NCBI GenBank assembly: GCA_028532855.1
Contig: JAQQAL010000011.1
Coordinates: 434,001 to 498,000 of the forward strand
Direction: 5' to 3'
Source of the DNA: Candidatus Thalassospirochaeta sargassi
GTDB lineage: Bacteria > Spirochaetota > Spirochaetia > UBA9216
DNA length: 64,000 nucleotides
The position numbers and the translations under genes are program-made. Position 1 is the stretch's first letter. Every line of letters begins with the position of its first letter. The notes under the pieces were generated by a model. That model had not been told where the DNA came from and searched no databases. It saw nothing but the letters and a program-made list of their open reading frames with translations. This document shows positions 47,978 through 56,717 of this stretch, in pieces.

Positions 47978-48637
47978 ATGAGCATAAAGGCTGTGATTTT
48001 TGATATGGACGGCACACTGCTGGATACTGAAAGGCTCCTTTCTAAATGCCTGATTGATGCCGCAGCTGAAGAGGGCTGGACCCTGGAAATGGATACGGTC
48101 ATAGACTGTATTGGAACTACTGAAGCTGAAACTGAACAGATTGTATCCGGCGCCATGGGCTGTGATTATCCCTACGATCTTATCAGGGAAAAAGGCCTTC
48201 AAATATTTAGAGAATACATTGAGCAGCATGGTATACCGTTTAAATCGGGTGCTCAAAGACTGCTTGACTGTCTTGATAATAAAAAAATCCCCTACGGACT
48301 TGCAACAACAACTGAACGACGGGATGTTGATGAAATCCTTTCATTTGCCGGTATCCGGGACAGGTTTTCAACAACCGTCTGCGGAGATGAGGTTGTCAAC
48401 GGCAAGCCGGACCCTGAAATTTACTTAAAGGCTGCTGAAAATCTCGGCGTAAGCGTAAATCAGACCCTTGTATTTGAAGATTCTTCACCCGGAATCAATT
48501 CAGCTGTTACAGCCGGGGCCAGGGTTATATGGATTCCCGATATACAGCATATTCCGGAAAATGTACGTGAGCGCTGCTATGCTGAGATAGGTTCGCTGGA
48601 TGCGGTCTGTGATAGGCTTGGAGAGCTTGTCAGGTGA
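47978..48637 (+). CDS. HAD-superfamily phosphatase (beta-phosphoglucomutase-like)
   Basis: The 219-residue protein is counted from ATG 47978 so that the nucleophile loop FDMDGTLLDTE lies near the N-terminus; earlier in-frame starts add a non-homologous tail. A helical cap, the Thr motif ATTTERRDVD, Lys in NGKPDPEIY and the acidic FEDSSPGINSA are all present, as in beta-phosphoglucomutase and sugar-phosphate phosphatases of subfamily IA. The substrate is not assignable. It overlaps the following GH1 gene by four bases, which hints at a sugar phosphate. Confidence 0.85.
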   Translation: MSIKAVIFDMDGTLLDTERLLSKCLIDAAAEEGWTLEMDTVIDCIGTTEAETEQIVSGAMGCDYPYDLIREKGLQIFREYIEQHGIPFKSGAQRLLDCLDNKKIPYGLATTTERRDVDEILSFAGIRDRFSTTVCGDEVVNGKPDPEIYLKAAENLGVSVNQTLVFEDSSPGINSAVTAGARVIWIPDIQHIPENVRERCYAEIGSLDAVCDRLGELVR

Positions 48638-50043
48638 TATCAAAAAAACAGGAATACACTGTCAGCAAGTCCGAACTTGGTAAGAAGCCGCTTTTTCCTG
48701 AAGGTATGATATTCGGTGCGGCCACTGCGGCCTACCAGATAGAAGGTTCCGCGGGTGAAGACGGCAGGGGGCCGTCAGTTTGGGATATCTTTTCTCACAA
48801 GCGGGGTCGGGTTTATAATAACGATAACGGCGACCAGGCCTGCGATCATTACAAACGTTACCGTGACGATGTATCGATAATGAGCCGGATCGGTCTGGAT
48901 GCATATCGTTTTTCTATTTCCTGGCCGAGAGTTCTGCCTGAAGGCCGTGGTGCTGTTAACCGGAAGGGGCTGGATTTTTACGATAAACTGGTTGATGAAT
49001 TACTGTTGGCCGGCATCAGACCCTTTGCGACCCTTTTCCACTGGGATTATCCCTACCAGCTTTACCGAAGTACGGGCGGATTTGAAAAACGCTCTTCTGC
49101 TCACTATTTTGCTGATTACGCCGAGGTTGTTGTTAATAAGCTCGGCGACAGGGTCAAGGACTGGATAACCCTGAATGAGCCCTGGGTTCATTCAACCCTT
49201 GGTTATCTTCTCGGCGTTCATGCCCCCGGAGTCAAAAAACCAATCTACTGGAGCAGAACTGTTCATAATCAGCTGCTTGCTCATGCGTGGGCAATGGAAC
49301 GCATAAAGACTGTTAGTCCGGCATCCCGTGTTGGAATAACCCTGAATATTTCTCCGGTGGATGCCTGGGGTGATTCGGCAATGAATCGATCAGTTGTCGA
49401 CATAGCCGATCAGTTTCAGAACCGGGTGTTTCTTGATCCGCTGTTTAAGGGTGAGTATCCGCGACAGTTGATGCGCAAGTTGAATCTTTTCTGGCCGGAT
49501 GTCAGCGACGCGGATATGGATTTGATCAGCCGTCCTATGAACTTTTTGGGAATAAATCTATATACCCGCAAGCAGGTTTTTTATGCTCCATGGATTCCTT
49601 TTTTAGGGGCATGGTTTAAGGAGAATCGTATCCCTAATAAAGAATATATACGAAACGGAGTTCGATATACATCTATGGGCTGGGAGGTCTATCCGGAATC
49701 ACTCTACAATGCGCTGACAGCAATCAGGGATAACTACGGCAATATTCCGGTTTATGTTACTGAGAATGGTGCCGCCTTTAATGACAAGCTGTCGGACTAC
49801 AGGGTACATGATGATGCGAGGGTGCAGTTTCTGTATGAATACACCGCTCAGGCTGCGAGAGCGGCAGCCGAGGGTTGTGATTTGCGCGGATACTTCGCCT
49901 GGTCTCTGCTTGACAATTTTGAATGGGCGGAAGGTTATAGAAAACGTTTTGGTCTGGTTTATGTAGATTATGAGAATCAGCGTCGTACGATTAAGGACAG
50001 CGGATACTGGTACAAAGATCTAATTCTTGCCAATAAACGTTAG
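48634..50043 (+). CDS. Glycoside hydrolase family 1 beta-glucosidase
   Basis: A 469-residue enzyme starting at GTG (GTGA overlap with the HAD gene). GAATAAYQIEGSA at the N-terminus is the GH1 signature. The acid/base is Glu182 in TLNEPW and the nucleophile Glu377 in VTENG. It hydrolyses beta-glucosides or related beta-glycosides by a retaining mechanism. No signal peptide is present, so it acts in the cytoplasm on imported sugars. No phospho-sugar-specific motif was judged reliably. Confidence 0.93.
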   Translation: MISKKQEYTVSKSELGKKPLFPEGMIFGAATAAYQIEGSAGEDGRGPSVWDIFSHKRGRVYNNDNGDQACDHYKRYRDDVSIMSRIGLDAYRFSISWPRVLPEGRGAVNRKGLDFYDKLVDELLLAGIRPFATLFHWDYPYQLYRSTGGFEKRSSAHYFADYAEVVVNKLGDRVKDWITLNEPWVHSTLGYLLGVHAPGVKKPIYWSRTVHNQLLAHAWAMERIKTVSPASRVGITLNISPVDAWGDSAMNRSVVDIADQFQNRVFLDPLFKGEYPRQLMRKLNLFWPDVSDADMDLISRPMNFLGINLYTRKQVFYAPWIPFLGAWFKENRIPNKEYIRNGVRYTSMGWEVYPESLYNALTAIRDNYGNIPVYVTENGAAFNDKLSDYRVHDDARVQFLYEYTAQAARAAAEGCDLRGYFAWSLLDNFEWAEGYRKRFGLVYVDYENQRRTIKDSGYWYKDLILANKR

Positions 50044-50062
50044 CTGAACAATACGACTATTT

Positions 50063-51364
50063 TTAAGTAATCAGGCTCAATAAAACTTCAGCCGGAAGAA
50101 TTTCCGGCAACAGTCTGAAGGCTGCCTGACGATTTTTCATCATCTTTGCATATTCGTAGGAACTGTATTTGCTCAGGCCTCGATCTGATCTAAAAAAACT
50201 GAGAGTCCCTTCAATTGTCTCTTCTATCATCTTCAAAAATGATTCGGATTCTTTCTCACTCGGCAGGTTTCCTGAGCGGTTTATTTCGGCATATTTTTCT
50301 TTAATTGCATCAAGCAGCTCCGAGAGTTTATACAGTTTTATCCGCTCGATATCAAGACTTGCCGCAGCCGCTTCTATAAGACAAAGTATAAGGTCTCGAT
50401 TGCTGCGCTGTTCCTTTGGCAGAATCTCTCTTATAAGCGTTCCAACATTTTCAGGAACTGCCTTGCGGCCGTTAAGCTTAAGGTATTTTGAATATTTGTC
50501 TATGTTATTCTGATTCAATAGCCTGTCGTAGAGTTCTTTCTCAAGCTTGCTGTTTTTATTGATATAATACTTTAATCCATCGTTCTTTCCAAAAACCTTC
50601 ATTGTATCAAGATAACCAGCGTCAATCGCTCTGATTGCATTCTTGGGATTGAAGTCTAGAACATTCCCCAGGGGGACTGAGGTTCTGATATAGATAGTTT
50701 CTGTTCCGGCAATATCCGGTTTGCGGTTTACTCCCACTCCGCCAATGTCTACCACGATTATTCGTCTATATCCGCGATTTTTCATCATGGCATGCGGAAC
50801 ATTATCATACATTGCGCCGTCTGCAAAATGCTTTCCATTTATTTCTGCACGTTTAAAGGCGGGAAATGAAGCACTAGCAAGTAGGTAGTCGGGCAGAGTT
50901 CCGTGAGGCATATCATCCAGGAAGATTTCACAAGGACTGAAATTGTCAACCTTGACTGTTACAATTCCAAGATCAATGCCTGAGCTTCGTATCTTTTCTT
51001 CATCAACCTCTGCTTTCAGCATATTGTGAAGGGGACTTGAATCAAGGCCGAGGTTCTTAATATCAAGATGGAGATCTCCGATTTTCATAAGATTTTTAAA
51101 ACTGAATTTGGGTTTCCCTCCGGACAGCATTTGTGAAGGTATATCGACAACCTTATCGATAGTCAATTCCGACCAGATTTTAATTCCTAAATCAAAATCA
51201 TCCTGTGCAACCACAGCTGCATTAAGGGCTCCCACAGAAGTGCCGCCAACAGCATCAATCTTTATTTTCAGCTCTCTAATAGCTTTCCAGGCTCCAATTT
51301 CATAAGCCCCCTTTGCTCCTCCACCAGAAAAAACTAGTGCATATCCGGGTTGTTTGCTGAACAT
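50063..51364 (-). CDS. Patatin-like phospholipase
   Basis: A 433-residue protein with the oxyanion loop GGGAKGAYEIGAW near residue 14, nucleophile Ser43 in GTSVGA and catalytic Asp182 in DGAMYDN (DGA/G). These are the Ser-Asp dyad elements of patatin-type acyl hydrolases. The C-terminal 150 residues are helical and Glu/Lys-rich, with no recognised domain. There is no signal peptide. GAGGAGAGT lies before the ATG. It is divergent from the response regulator gene. Confidence 0.9.
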   Translation of the reverse strand: MFSKQPGYALVFSGGGAKGAYEIGAWKAIRELKIKIDAVGGTSVGALNAAVVAQDDFDLGIKIWSELTIDKVVDIPSQMLSGGKPKFSFKNLMKIGDLHLDIKNLGLDSSPLHNMLKAEVDEEKIRSSGIDLGIVTVKVDNFSPCEIFLDDMPHGTLPDYLLASASFPAFKRAEINGKHFADGAMYDNVPHAMMKNRGYRRIIVVDIGGVGVNRKPDIAGTETIYIRTSVPLGNVLDFNPKNAIRAIDAGYLDTMKVFGKNDGLKYYINKNSKLEKELYDRLLNQNNIDKYSKYLKLNGRKAVPENVGTLIREILPKEQRSNRDLILCLIEAAAASLDIERIKLYKLSELLDAIKEKYAEINRSGNLPSEKESESFLKMIEETIEGTLSFFRSDRGLSKYSSYEYAKMMKNRQAAFRLLPEILPAEVLLSLIT

Positions 51365-51517
51365 TATACTCTCCTCTCTTAACTTTATTCGAGCAGGGCG
51401 GGCTTGTCAATTTCTTTAGATATATTAAGTGTTATAGAGAATAATCCGTCCTTGATAATAATCGGAGTCTGACCGATAATAATGATGAAGTATATTGTGT
51501 AAAGTCGGAGGCTTCGA

Positions 51518-52771
51518 ATGAAAAAAATACTCCTTATTGATGACTCAAGTTTGTTCCGGGAATATCTGGCAAACAAGCTTGTCGAAAACGGGTTTGAGGT
51601 TATTGAAGCGAGAAATGGACTGGAAGGCTCGCTGAAGCTGCGAAATGATATGCCTGATTTAATCATTATGGAGTATTACCTCACTAGGAAATCCTGTGTA
51701 GAGATTCTCAAAGAAAAGGTTTCGAACAAGAATGTCGTTGATGTCCCGGTAATAATGATATCCACAAGGATCGATAGGGAGAAGATTCTTTCTGTTGCTC
51801 AGTATAATGTTAAAAAATTCTTTTCTAAACCAATTAAGCTTGATGCCCTGCTTCAGACTGTATCAGGCTTTCTTCAGGTAGAGTTGGAAATTGATAATTC
51901 CCCCTGTATTATTGAAGCCCATTTTAATGATGAAATCCTGTTTATAGAGATTGCACTGGGGCTGAATACCGAAAAGATTGAACTTCTGAAATTCAAAATT
52001 ACCGAGCTGGCCCAGCTTTACGGGGTGCCGACACCCAAGGTCCTTATAATGTTTTCTAATATTGAGATGAAACCGACTGATGCCGGTAAGCTTGATCTGC
52101 TTTTTAATACTGTACTTGAGCAAACGGGAAACCGAACCAGGGCGGTAAAGGTTCTGGCTACGAGCGATTATCTTGCTGAGTTTATTGATTCAAAGTCTGA
52201 TTTCAAGGGTATAGATATAAAAGAGAGTCTTGATCTTGCAATGGATGATCTGCTTGGACTTAAACCGGATCAGATTGCGCATGATGAAGTGGCAGCCGCC
52301 AAGATACTCTCAAAGAGCAAACCAATTAATGATTCTCAGGAAGCAATTGAGCTCAGATTTGAAAGTGAGCGCCACGGCGAAGAATCGGACGAAAGGGTTT
52401 ATCCGGAGGCGAATATTGCTGTTGTGGATGATGATATGATAATTCAGGAGCTTGTGAAAACAGTTCTTGATGATACAGGCTGGAATTGTTCAGTTTTCAA
52501 TAATGGAAAGGAATTTGTAGATTCTCTATCTTCTCAATCCTTCGATCTGGTTTTTCTTGATCTGATGATGCCTGAAATGAACGGGTTCCAGGTTCTTCAG
52601 TATATGAAGCAGAAAAAGATCAATATCCCTACCATTGTGTTTTCAGCACTGACAAGGAAGGAAACCGTCGGCAAAGCAATGAGTTTCGGGGTGAAGAGCT
52701 ATATCATTAAGCCCCTGAAACCTGAAAACCTGAAAAGTAAAGCCTTTGAGATATTAATTTCTGATTTCTAG
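51518..52771 (+). CDS. Response regulator with two receiver domains, the first with Glu at the phosphosite
   Basis: A 417-residue protein with three parts. Residues 1-120 form a receiver domain with the acidic pair Asp8/Asp9, Thr83-type switch residue and Lys104, but Glu52 where the phosphorylated Asp is expected (LIIMEYYL). Residues about 125-250 form a beta-alpha domain of STAS-like appearance (KVLIMFSNIEM). Residues 298-417 are a second, intact receiver domain with Asp348 (FLDLMMPEMNG). No output DNA-binding domain is present. It ends 16 bases before the hybrid kinase gene and is probably its partner. Confidence 0.88.
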   Translation: MKKILLIDDSSLFREYLANKLVENGFEVIEARNGLEGSLKLRNDMPDLIIMEYYLTRKSCVEILKEKVSNKNVVDVPVIMISTRIDREKILSVAQYNVKKFFSKPIKLDALLQTVSGFLQVELEIDNSPCIIEAHFNDEILFIEIALGLNTEKIELLKFKITELAQLYGVPTPKVLIMFSNIEMKPTDAGKLDLLFNTVLEQTGNRTRAVKVLATSDYLAEFIDSKSDFKGIDIKESLDLAMDDLLGLKPDQIAHDEVAAAKILSKSKPINDSQEAIELRFESERHGEESDERVYPEANIAVVDDDMIIQELVKTVLDDTGWNCSVFNNGKEFVDSLSSQSFDLVFLDLMMPEMNGFQVLQYMKQKKINIPTIVFSALTRKETVGKAMSFGVKSYIIKPLKPENLKSKAFEILISDF

Positions 52772-52787
52772 CAGGTGAAGGTTTAGT

Positions 52788-55208
52788 TTGGACAAGACTG
52801 AAAAGCTATTTAGAACAATATTTCTTGATTCATCACTGGGTATGTTGCTGTTTAAATCGGACGGTGAAATCCATATGGGCAATAGTGAGGTCTGTAGAAT
52901 ATTCCGCTGTCCCGAAGAGAAAATTGAAAGTACAAACCTGAAGGATTTTGTGTATAAAGATGACCTTGAGCGGTTTATGACTGAGTTAGCCGGACTGCCG
53001 AAAAACAGCAGTGAAAAAATCAAGATTCAGGCTAGGTTCATGAAAACCACCGACCGGCTAGGCTGGTGCAGGTTTAACATCTCGGAAATAAGCTATGACG
53101 ACGGTTGCTCGGAGTATATGCTTGCGCTTGTTGAAGATATAACAAGTCAGATACTGCTTGAGAGGCAGCTGACAAAGGCAAAGCTTGTAGCAGAAAGGGC
53201 GACCCGTACGAAATCAGAATTTCTGGCCAATATGAGTCATGAAATAAGAACTCCTATTCATACTATAATTGGAATGTCCGAGCTGCTGAAGGAGACCAAT
53301 CTTGATGCAGAGCAGAAGGAATATGCCGGTCAGGTTGAGTTCTCGGCCGAGGTTCTGCTTAGTCTTATTAATGATATTCTTGATGTTGAAAAGATTGAAG
53401 CCGGGAAATTGAAGCTCGAAGAAATCGAGATGGATCTGCTTGGGGTAGCCTATTCTGCGGTTGATCTTGTAGCCCTGCAAGCTCATAAAAAAAACCTTGA
53501 AGCTGCTCTGTATATTGAACCTGACGTAAACCATCTTGTTTACGGTGACCCTACACGCCTCCGGCAAATTATTGTCAACCTTTTTAACAATGCAATGAAG
53601 TTTACCTCTGAGGGAGAGATTGAGCTGAAGATTTCCTCAGTTGAAGAAGATGATGAAGAGGTATGTCTCTTGTTCAGGGTTCGCGATACGGGAATTGGAA
53701 TTCCTAAAACCAAGATGGACAAGCTTTTTAAGGAATTTTCCCAGGTTGATTCATCTACAACAAGGAAGTACGGCGGAACTGGTCTCGGTTTGACTATTTC
53801 GAAAAACCTCACTCGCCTGATGAGGGGCGAGATTGGGGTTGAATCTACCGAGGGCGAAGGCTCAACATTCTGGTTTACTGCTCGCTTCAGAAAGCAGCAT
53901 AAGGAGAGTCCGTACAGGAGCTTTAGAGAGAAATATCATGATCAGCGGGTGCTGATAGTTGATGATAATCCGACAGCACGGGAGATTCTGTCCCTCTACC
54001 TCAGTGAACTCGGGTTCTCAGTCAGTGAGACTGATGATGGAAGGAAGGCCCTTGCTATGATTGAAGAGGAAGCACATTCAGAGCTACCCTACAATTCCTG
54101 TGTTATAGACCAGATAATGCCGGGTATGGACGGCTGGTACCTGGCAAGTGAAATAAACTCGCTTAGGGAGCAGTCTGATCTTCAGGCAATTAAAGATTTG
54201 AAGTTATATCTTGTCAGCCCGGCAGGACGGTCGGCAGATGAGGCAAAAATGAAGCTGCTCAATTGGTTTGAGGGGTATCTGAATAAGCCGCTGAAAAAGA
54301 ATCAGCTGTATTCTGTTTTTGCCGGCATGAGCAGTAATGACAATGATGATGAGCCCACTGAGCTGCTTCCTGTTGATGATGCTGAAGACGGTAAGATAAG
54401 AGCTCTGGTTGCTGAAGATCATGAGGTTAATCAGCATCTGTTTAAATCAATCCTCGAAAACATGGGCTGTGAGGTTGCTCTTGCCGCAAACGGGCTTGAG
54501 GCTGTGGCACGATGTGAAGAGTCCGCTCCTGATATAATCTTCATGGACTGTCAGATGCCCGAGATGAACGGTTATGAGGCTACGGAAGAAATACGGCGAA
54601 AGGGATTTATCATGCCTATAGTCGCTGTTACGGCAAGTGCGATCAAGGGTGAGCGTGATAAATGCATGGCCTGCGGTATGACCGATTTTCTGACAAAACC
54701 CTTTAAGAAGAAGGATATTCAGCCGGTTCTTATTAAATGGAAGGGCTTGAACCATGACGGCAGCCGGGCGGCTGAATCCGCTCCGGTAGAGGATGTCTAT
54801 GTGGAAGAAGTTGAAGCAGAAGAGGTTGAAGAGCTTGAGGAGATTGAGGAGATTGAGGAGATTGAAATGCTGGATATTTTTAATTTTGAGGATGCCGTTG
54901 AGACCTTTCTAGGAAATGAAGAGACAGTAAGAAAACTCATAGGAAGCTATTTCGAAAAGGTTGAAACTCAGCTCCCTGCAATTGATGCGGCATTGTCTTC
55001 CGGTGACACCGGGGAGTGTCGGGAGCTTGCTCATTCAATTAAAGGCAGTGCGCTTAATCTGAGTATGAACGCCCTTGGAGATGCAGCGAAGGAACTTGAA
55101 TATTCTTCACGCGACGGTGAGATTGAAAAGTCAAAGGAAAATTACATTCGGGTAAAGAAAACCTTTGAAGAACTGAAGAAATATTCAGCAGAACACGGCT
55201 ATATCTGA
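52788..55208 (+). CDS. Hybrid sensor histidine kinase (PAS-HisKA-REC-REC-HPt)
   Basis: The 806-residue protein starts at TTG 52788 with AGGTGAAGG upstream. Domain order is a PAS-like sensor (10-125), HisKA with His151 (MSHEIRTP), HATPase (RDTGIGIP, GGTGLGL), receiver 1 with Asp441 and receiver 2 with Asp587 (FMDCQMPEMNG). A Glu-rich linker (670-693, EEIEEIE repeats) and HPt with His749 (AHSIKG) complete it. No membrane segment is visible, so sensing is cytoplasmic. It looks like a full phosphorelay in one chain, probably ending on the upstream response regulator. Confidence 0.95.
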   Translation: MDKTEKLFRTIFLDSSLGMLLFKSDGEIHMGNSEVCRIFRCPEEKIESTNLKDFVYKDDLERFMTELAGLPKNSSEKIKIQARFMKTTDRLGWCRFNISEISYDDGCSEYMLALVEDITSQILLERQLTKAKLVAERATRTKSEFLANMSHEIRTPIHTIIGMSELLKETNLDAEQKEYAGQVEFSAEVLLSLINDILDVEKIEAGKLKLEEIEMDLLGVAYSAVDLVALQAHKKNLEAALYIEPDVNHLVYGDPTRLRQIIVNLFNNAMKFTSEGEIELKISSVEEDDEEVCLLFRVRDTGIGIPKTKMDKLFKEFSQVDSSTTRKYGGTGLGLTISKNLTRLMRGEIGVESTEGEGSTFWFTARFRKQHKESPYRSFREKYHDQRVLIVDDNPTAREILSLYLSELGFSVSETDDGRKALAMIEEEAHSELPYNSCVIDQIMPGMDGWYLASEINSLREQSDLQAIKDLKLYLVSPAGRSADEAKMKLLNWFEGYLNKPLKKNQLYSVFAGMSSNDNDDEPTELLPVDDAEDGKIRALVAEDHEVNQHLFKSILENMGCEVALAANGLEAVARCEESAPDIIFMDCQMPEMNGYEATEEIRRKGFIMPIVAVTASAIKGERDKCMACGMTDFLTKPFKKKDIQPVLIKWKGLNHDGSRAAESAPVEDVYVEEVEAEEVEELEEIEEIEEIEMLDIFNFEDAVETFLGNEETVRKLIGSYFEKVETQLPAIDAALSSGDTGECRELAHSIKGSALNLSMNALGDAAKELEYSSRDGEIEKSKENYIRVKKTFEELKKYSAEHGYI

Positions 55209-55211
55209 TTT

Positions 55212-55946
55212 CTATTCTGAGAATACAACCGAAGAATAACCTGAACTCAACAGCATACGTTCAATAAAGTATTTTCCCCTCTTCTCCGCTTCAAGCAGTA
55301 TTCCGCGTCTGAGTGCCTCCTCTTCTGCTGCATCGGACATTATTGAGGTAAGAACCCGCCACTGTTCCGGGCTCACATTCAGGTCCGGATAGTCGTAAAC
55401 CGAGCTGTCGGCATCATCAATAATTATTTCGGTTACTCTAACCGGTGGAAGTTTAACGTGAACCACATTCTCGGTTTCATTAATGCTTATCATGTCGTCC
55501 GATAGATTTTCCGGAAAATCATAGCCCGCGGTAATACGAACGGAAATCACGGCAAAGGATGTGCTGCCGACCCCGATATCAATACCGGCATCAATCGCGA
55601 TGCCGTAGACCGTCATGGTTTTAATCTCTTCAGCGTTCAAGCGTTCTCCAGCCTTGAACCTTCTGAAAATATCAGCCGGTTCAGCCTCGTTTTTAATCAG
55701 ATCATATGGAAACACCGATTTGTAGATAAACTCAATTGTGTTTAACCGGCTTATGTTTCTTACCTGTTGGAGTACCAGAGTTGAAGATGCGGTTTTCCCG
55801 TTTCCTGCAAAAAATCCAAGAATTCCGTCTTCCGGGCCGTGTTGAATAAGTACTATAATGACTGCGACGGCAATGAGAATAAGAAGGGTCAGCAGGAGTC
55901 GCGTCGGAAACGACTTTTTCCCGCGAGGTCTTCTTTTAGTTTTCAC
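55212..55946 (-). CDS. DUF4230-like membrane protein
   Basis: The GTG at 55946 preceded by AGGAGGTTTGAAA is the likely start (244 residues); a longer frame to 56018 lies inside the upstream gene. A basic N-terminus and one membrane helix are followed by an extracytoplasmic domain with LNTIEFIYKSVFPYDL and YGIAIDAGIDIG. The latter two resemble DUF4230. It overlaps its upstream neighbour by 11 bases. The two proteins share domain layout (EQWRVLTSIMSDAAEEEAL here, YYDEINRKKEELVQTAIES there), so they are probably paralogues working together. Confidence 0.7.
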   Translation of the reverse strand: MKTKRRPRGKKSFPTRLLLTLLILIAVAVIIVLIQHGPEDGILGFFAGNGKTASSTLVLQQVRNISRLNTIEFIYKSVFPYDLIKNEAEPADIFRRFKAGERLNAEEIKTMTVYGIAIDAGIDIGVGSTSFAVISVRITAGYDFPENLSDDMISINETENVVHVKLPPVRVTEIIIDDADSSVYDYPDLNVSPEQWRVLTSIMSDAAEEEALRRGILLEAEKRGKYFIERMLLSSGYSSVVFSE

Positions 55947-56520
55947 TTTCAAACCTCCTGAACTGTACCGTTTCAAATCCAGCAAGTTTAAGAAAGCTGC
56001 CGATAAGCTTCTCTGCATTTAAGTCTGCATATTCAAGAAGTCCTGATTCTATCGCAGTCTGAACAAGCTCTTCTTTCTTCCTGTTTATTTCATCATAGTA
56101 TTCAAGTCTTGAAATATCTTCGCCTTTTTCTTTTATGAAATACTGCTCAATAGAAGACTCGTCAGCATCAATGAAAATAATCTCTGACTTCGGAAGGTTC
56201 ACCATTACGGTTCTCTGTCCGGATTCAGATGCCGCATTCAGGCTGATTGATATTTGCTCCGCATGTTTAATTCCGGCTTGTATTCTGATATCAACAGAGA
56301 ACAGTACCTCTTTGTCAGTTGTTGTAAAAAACAACACCTTTTCTTCTTCGCCTATGTAGACAATATCCCGGTAAACCTGTTCGTAGACAGGCAGCTCAAG
56401 GATTTCCCTGACAGAAATCTCAAGTTCATCCGCAGGATATTCGGCTGGTTTTTGTCCGCAAGAGAAGAGTAGAATTAGAAAAAATGAAAGCAGAAAACCC
56501 GGAATCAATCTTTTTTTCAT
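55936..56520 (-). CDS. DUF4230-like lipoprotein
   Basis: A 194-residue protein with lipobox LLFSC (Cys21). The mature part has a beta-rich half (DIVYIGEEEKVLFFTTT, KEVLFSVDIRIQAGI) and a helical end, in the same order as the gene that follows on this strand. This suggests a duplicated DUF4230-type domain, one copy lipid-anchored and one with a transmembrane helix. No function is known. It is divergent from the pyr operon across a region with promoter and operator elements. Confidence 0.65.
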   Translation of the reverse strand: MKKRLIPGFLLSFFLILLFSCGQKPAEYPADELEISVREILELPVYEQVYRDIVYIGEEEKVLFFTTTDKEVLFSVDIRIQAGIKHAEQISISLNAASESGQRTVMVNLPKSEIIFIDADESSIEQYFIKEKGEDISRLEYYDEINRKKEELVQTAIESGLLEYADLNAEKLIGSFLKLAGFETVQFRRFESEN

Positions 56521-56649
56521 TTAAACATTCTAACCTCAGGCGATTGGGGGTGTAAAGAAGAAAAATGATGAATATTTGATCATGTGTCTGAACATACAAT
56601 ATGCACGTTTGAAACTGTTTACCTTAACACTGAATAAAAAGCTGCGGAA

Positions 56650-56693
56650 GCACTTATCGGCCATTGACAGATAAGTGCCTGTCGGTGTATTCT
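56650..56693 (+). promoter_or_regulatory. Promoter and palindromic operator of the pyr operon
   Basis: TTGACA (56664-56669), an 18-base spacer and TATTCT (56688-56693) form a strong promoter 24 bases before the pyrD start. GCACTTATC (56650-56658) and GATAAGTGC (56670-56678) are perfect nine-base inverted copies that bracket the -35 box. This is an ideal repressor site. The leader is too short for PyrR-type attenuation. Confidence 0.7.
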
Positions 56694-56717
56694 CGCAAAA
56701 ATCCCAAGTGGAAGGTT

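Noticed and set aside
54831-54867. Short GAGGAGATT repeats
   Set aside because: They encode the Glu-Glu-Ile linker of the hybrid kinase and are explained by the protein sequence.
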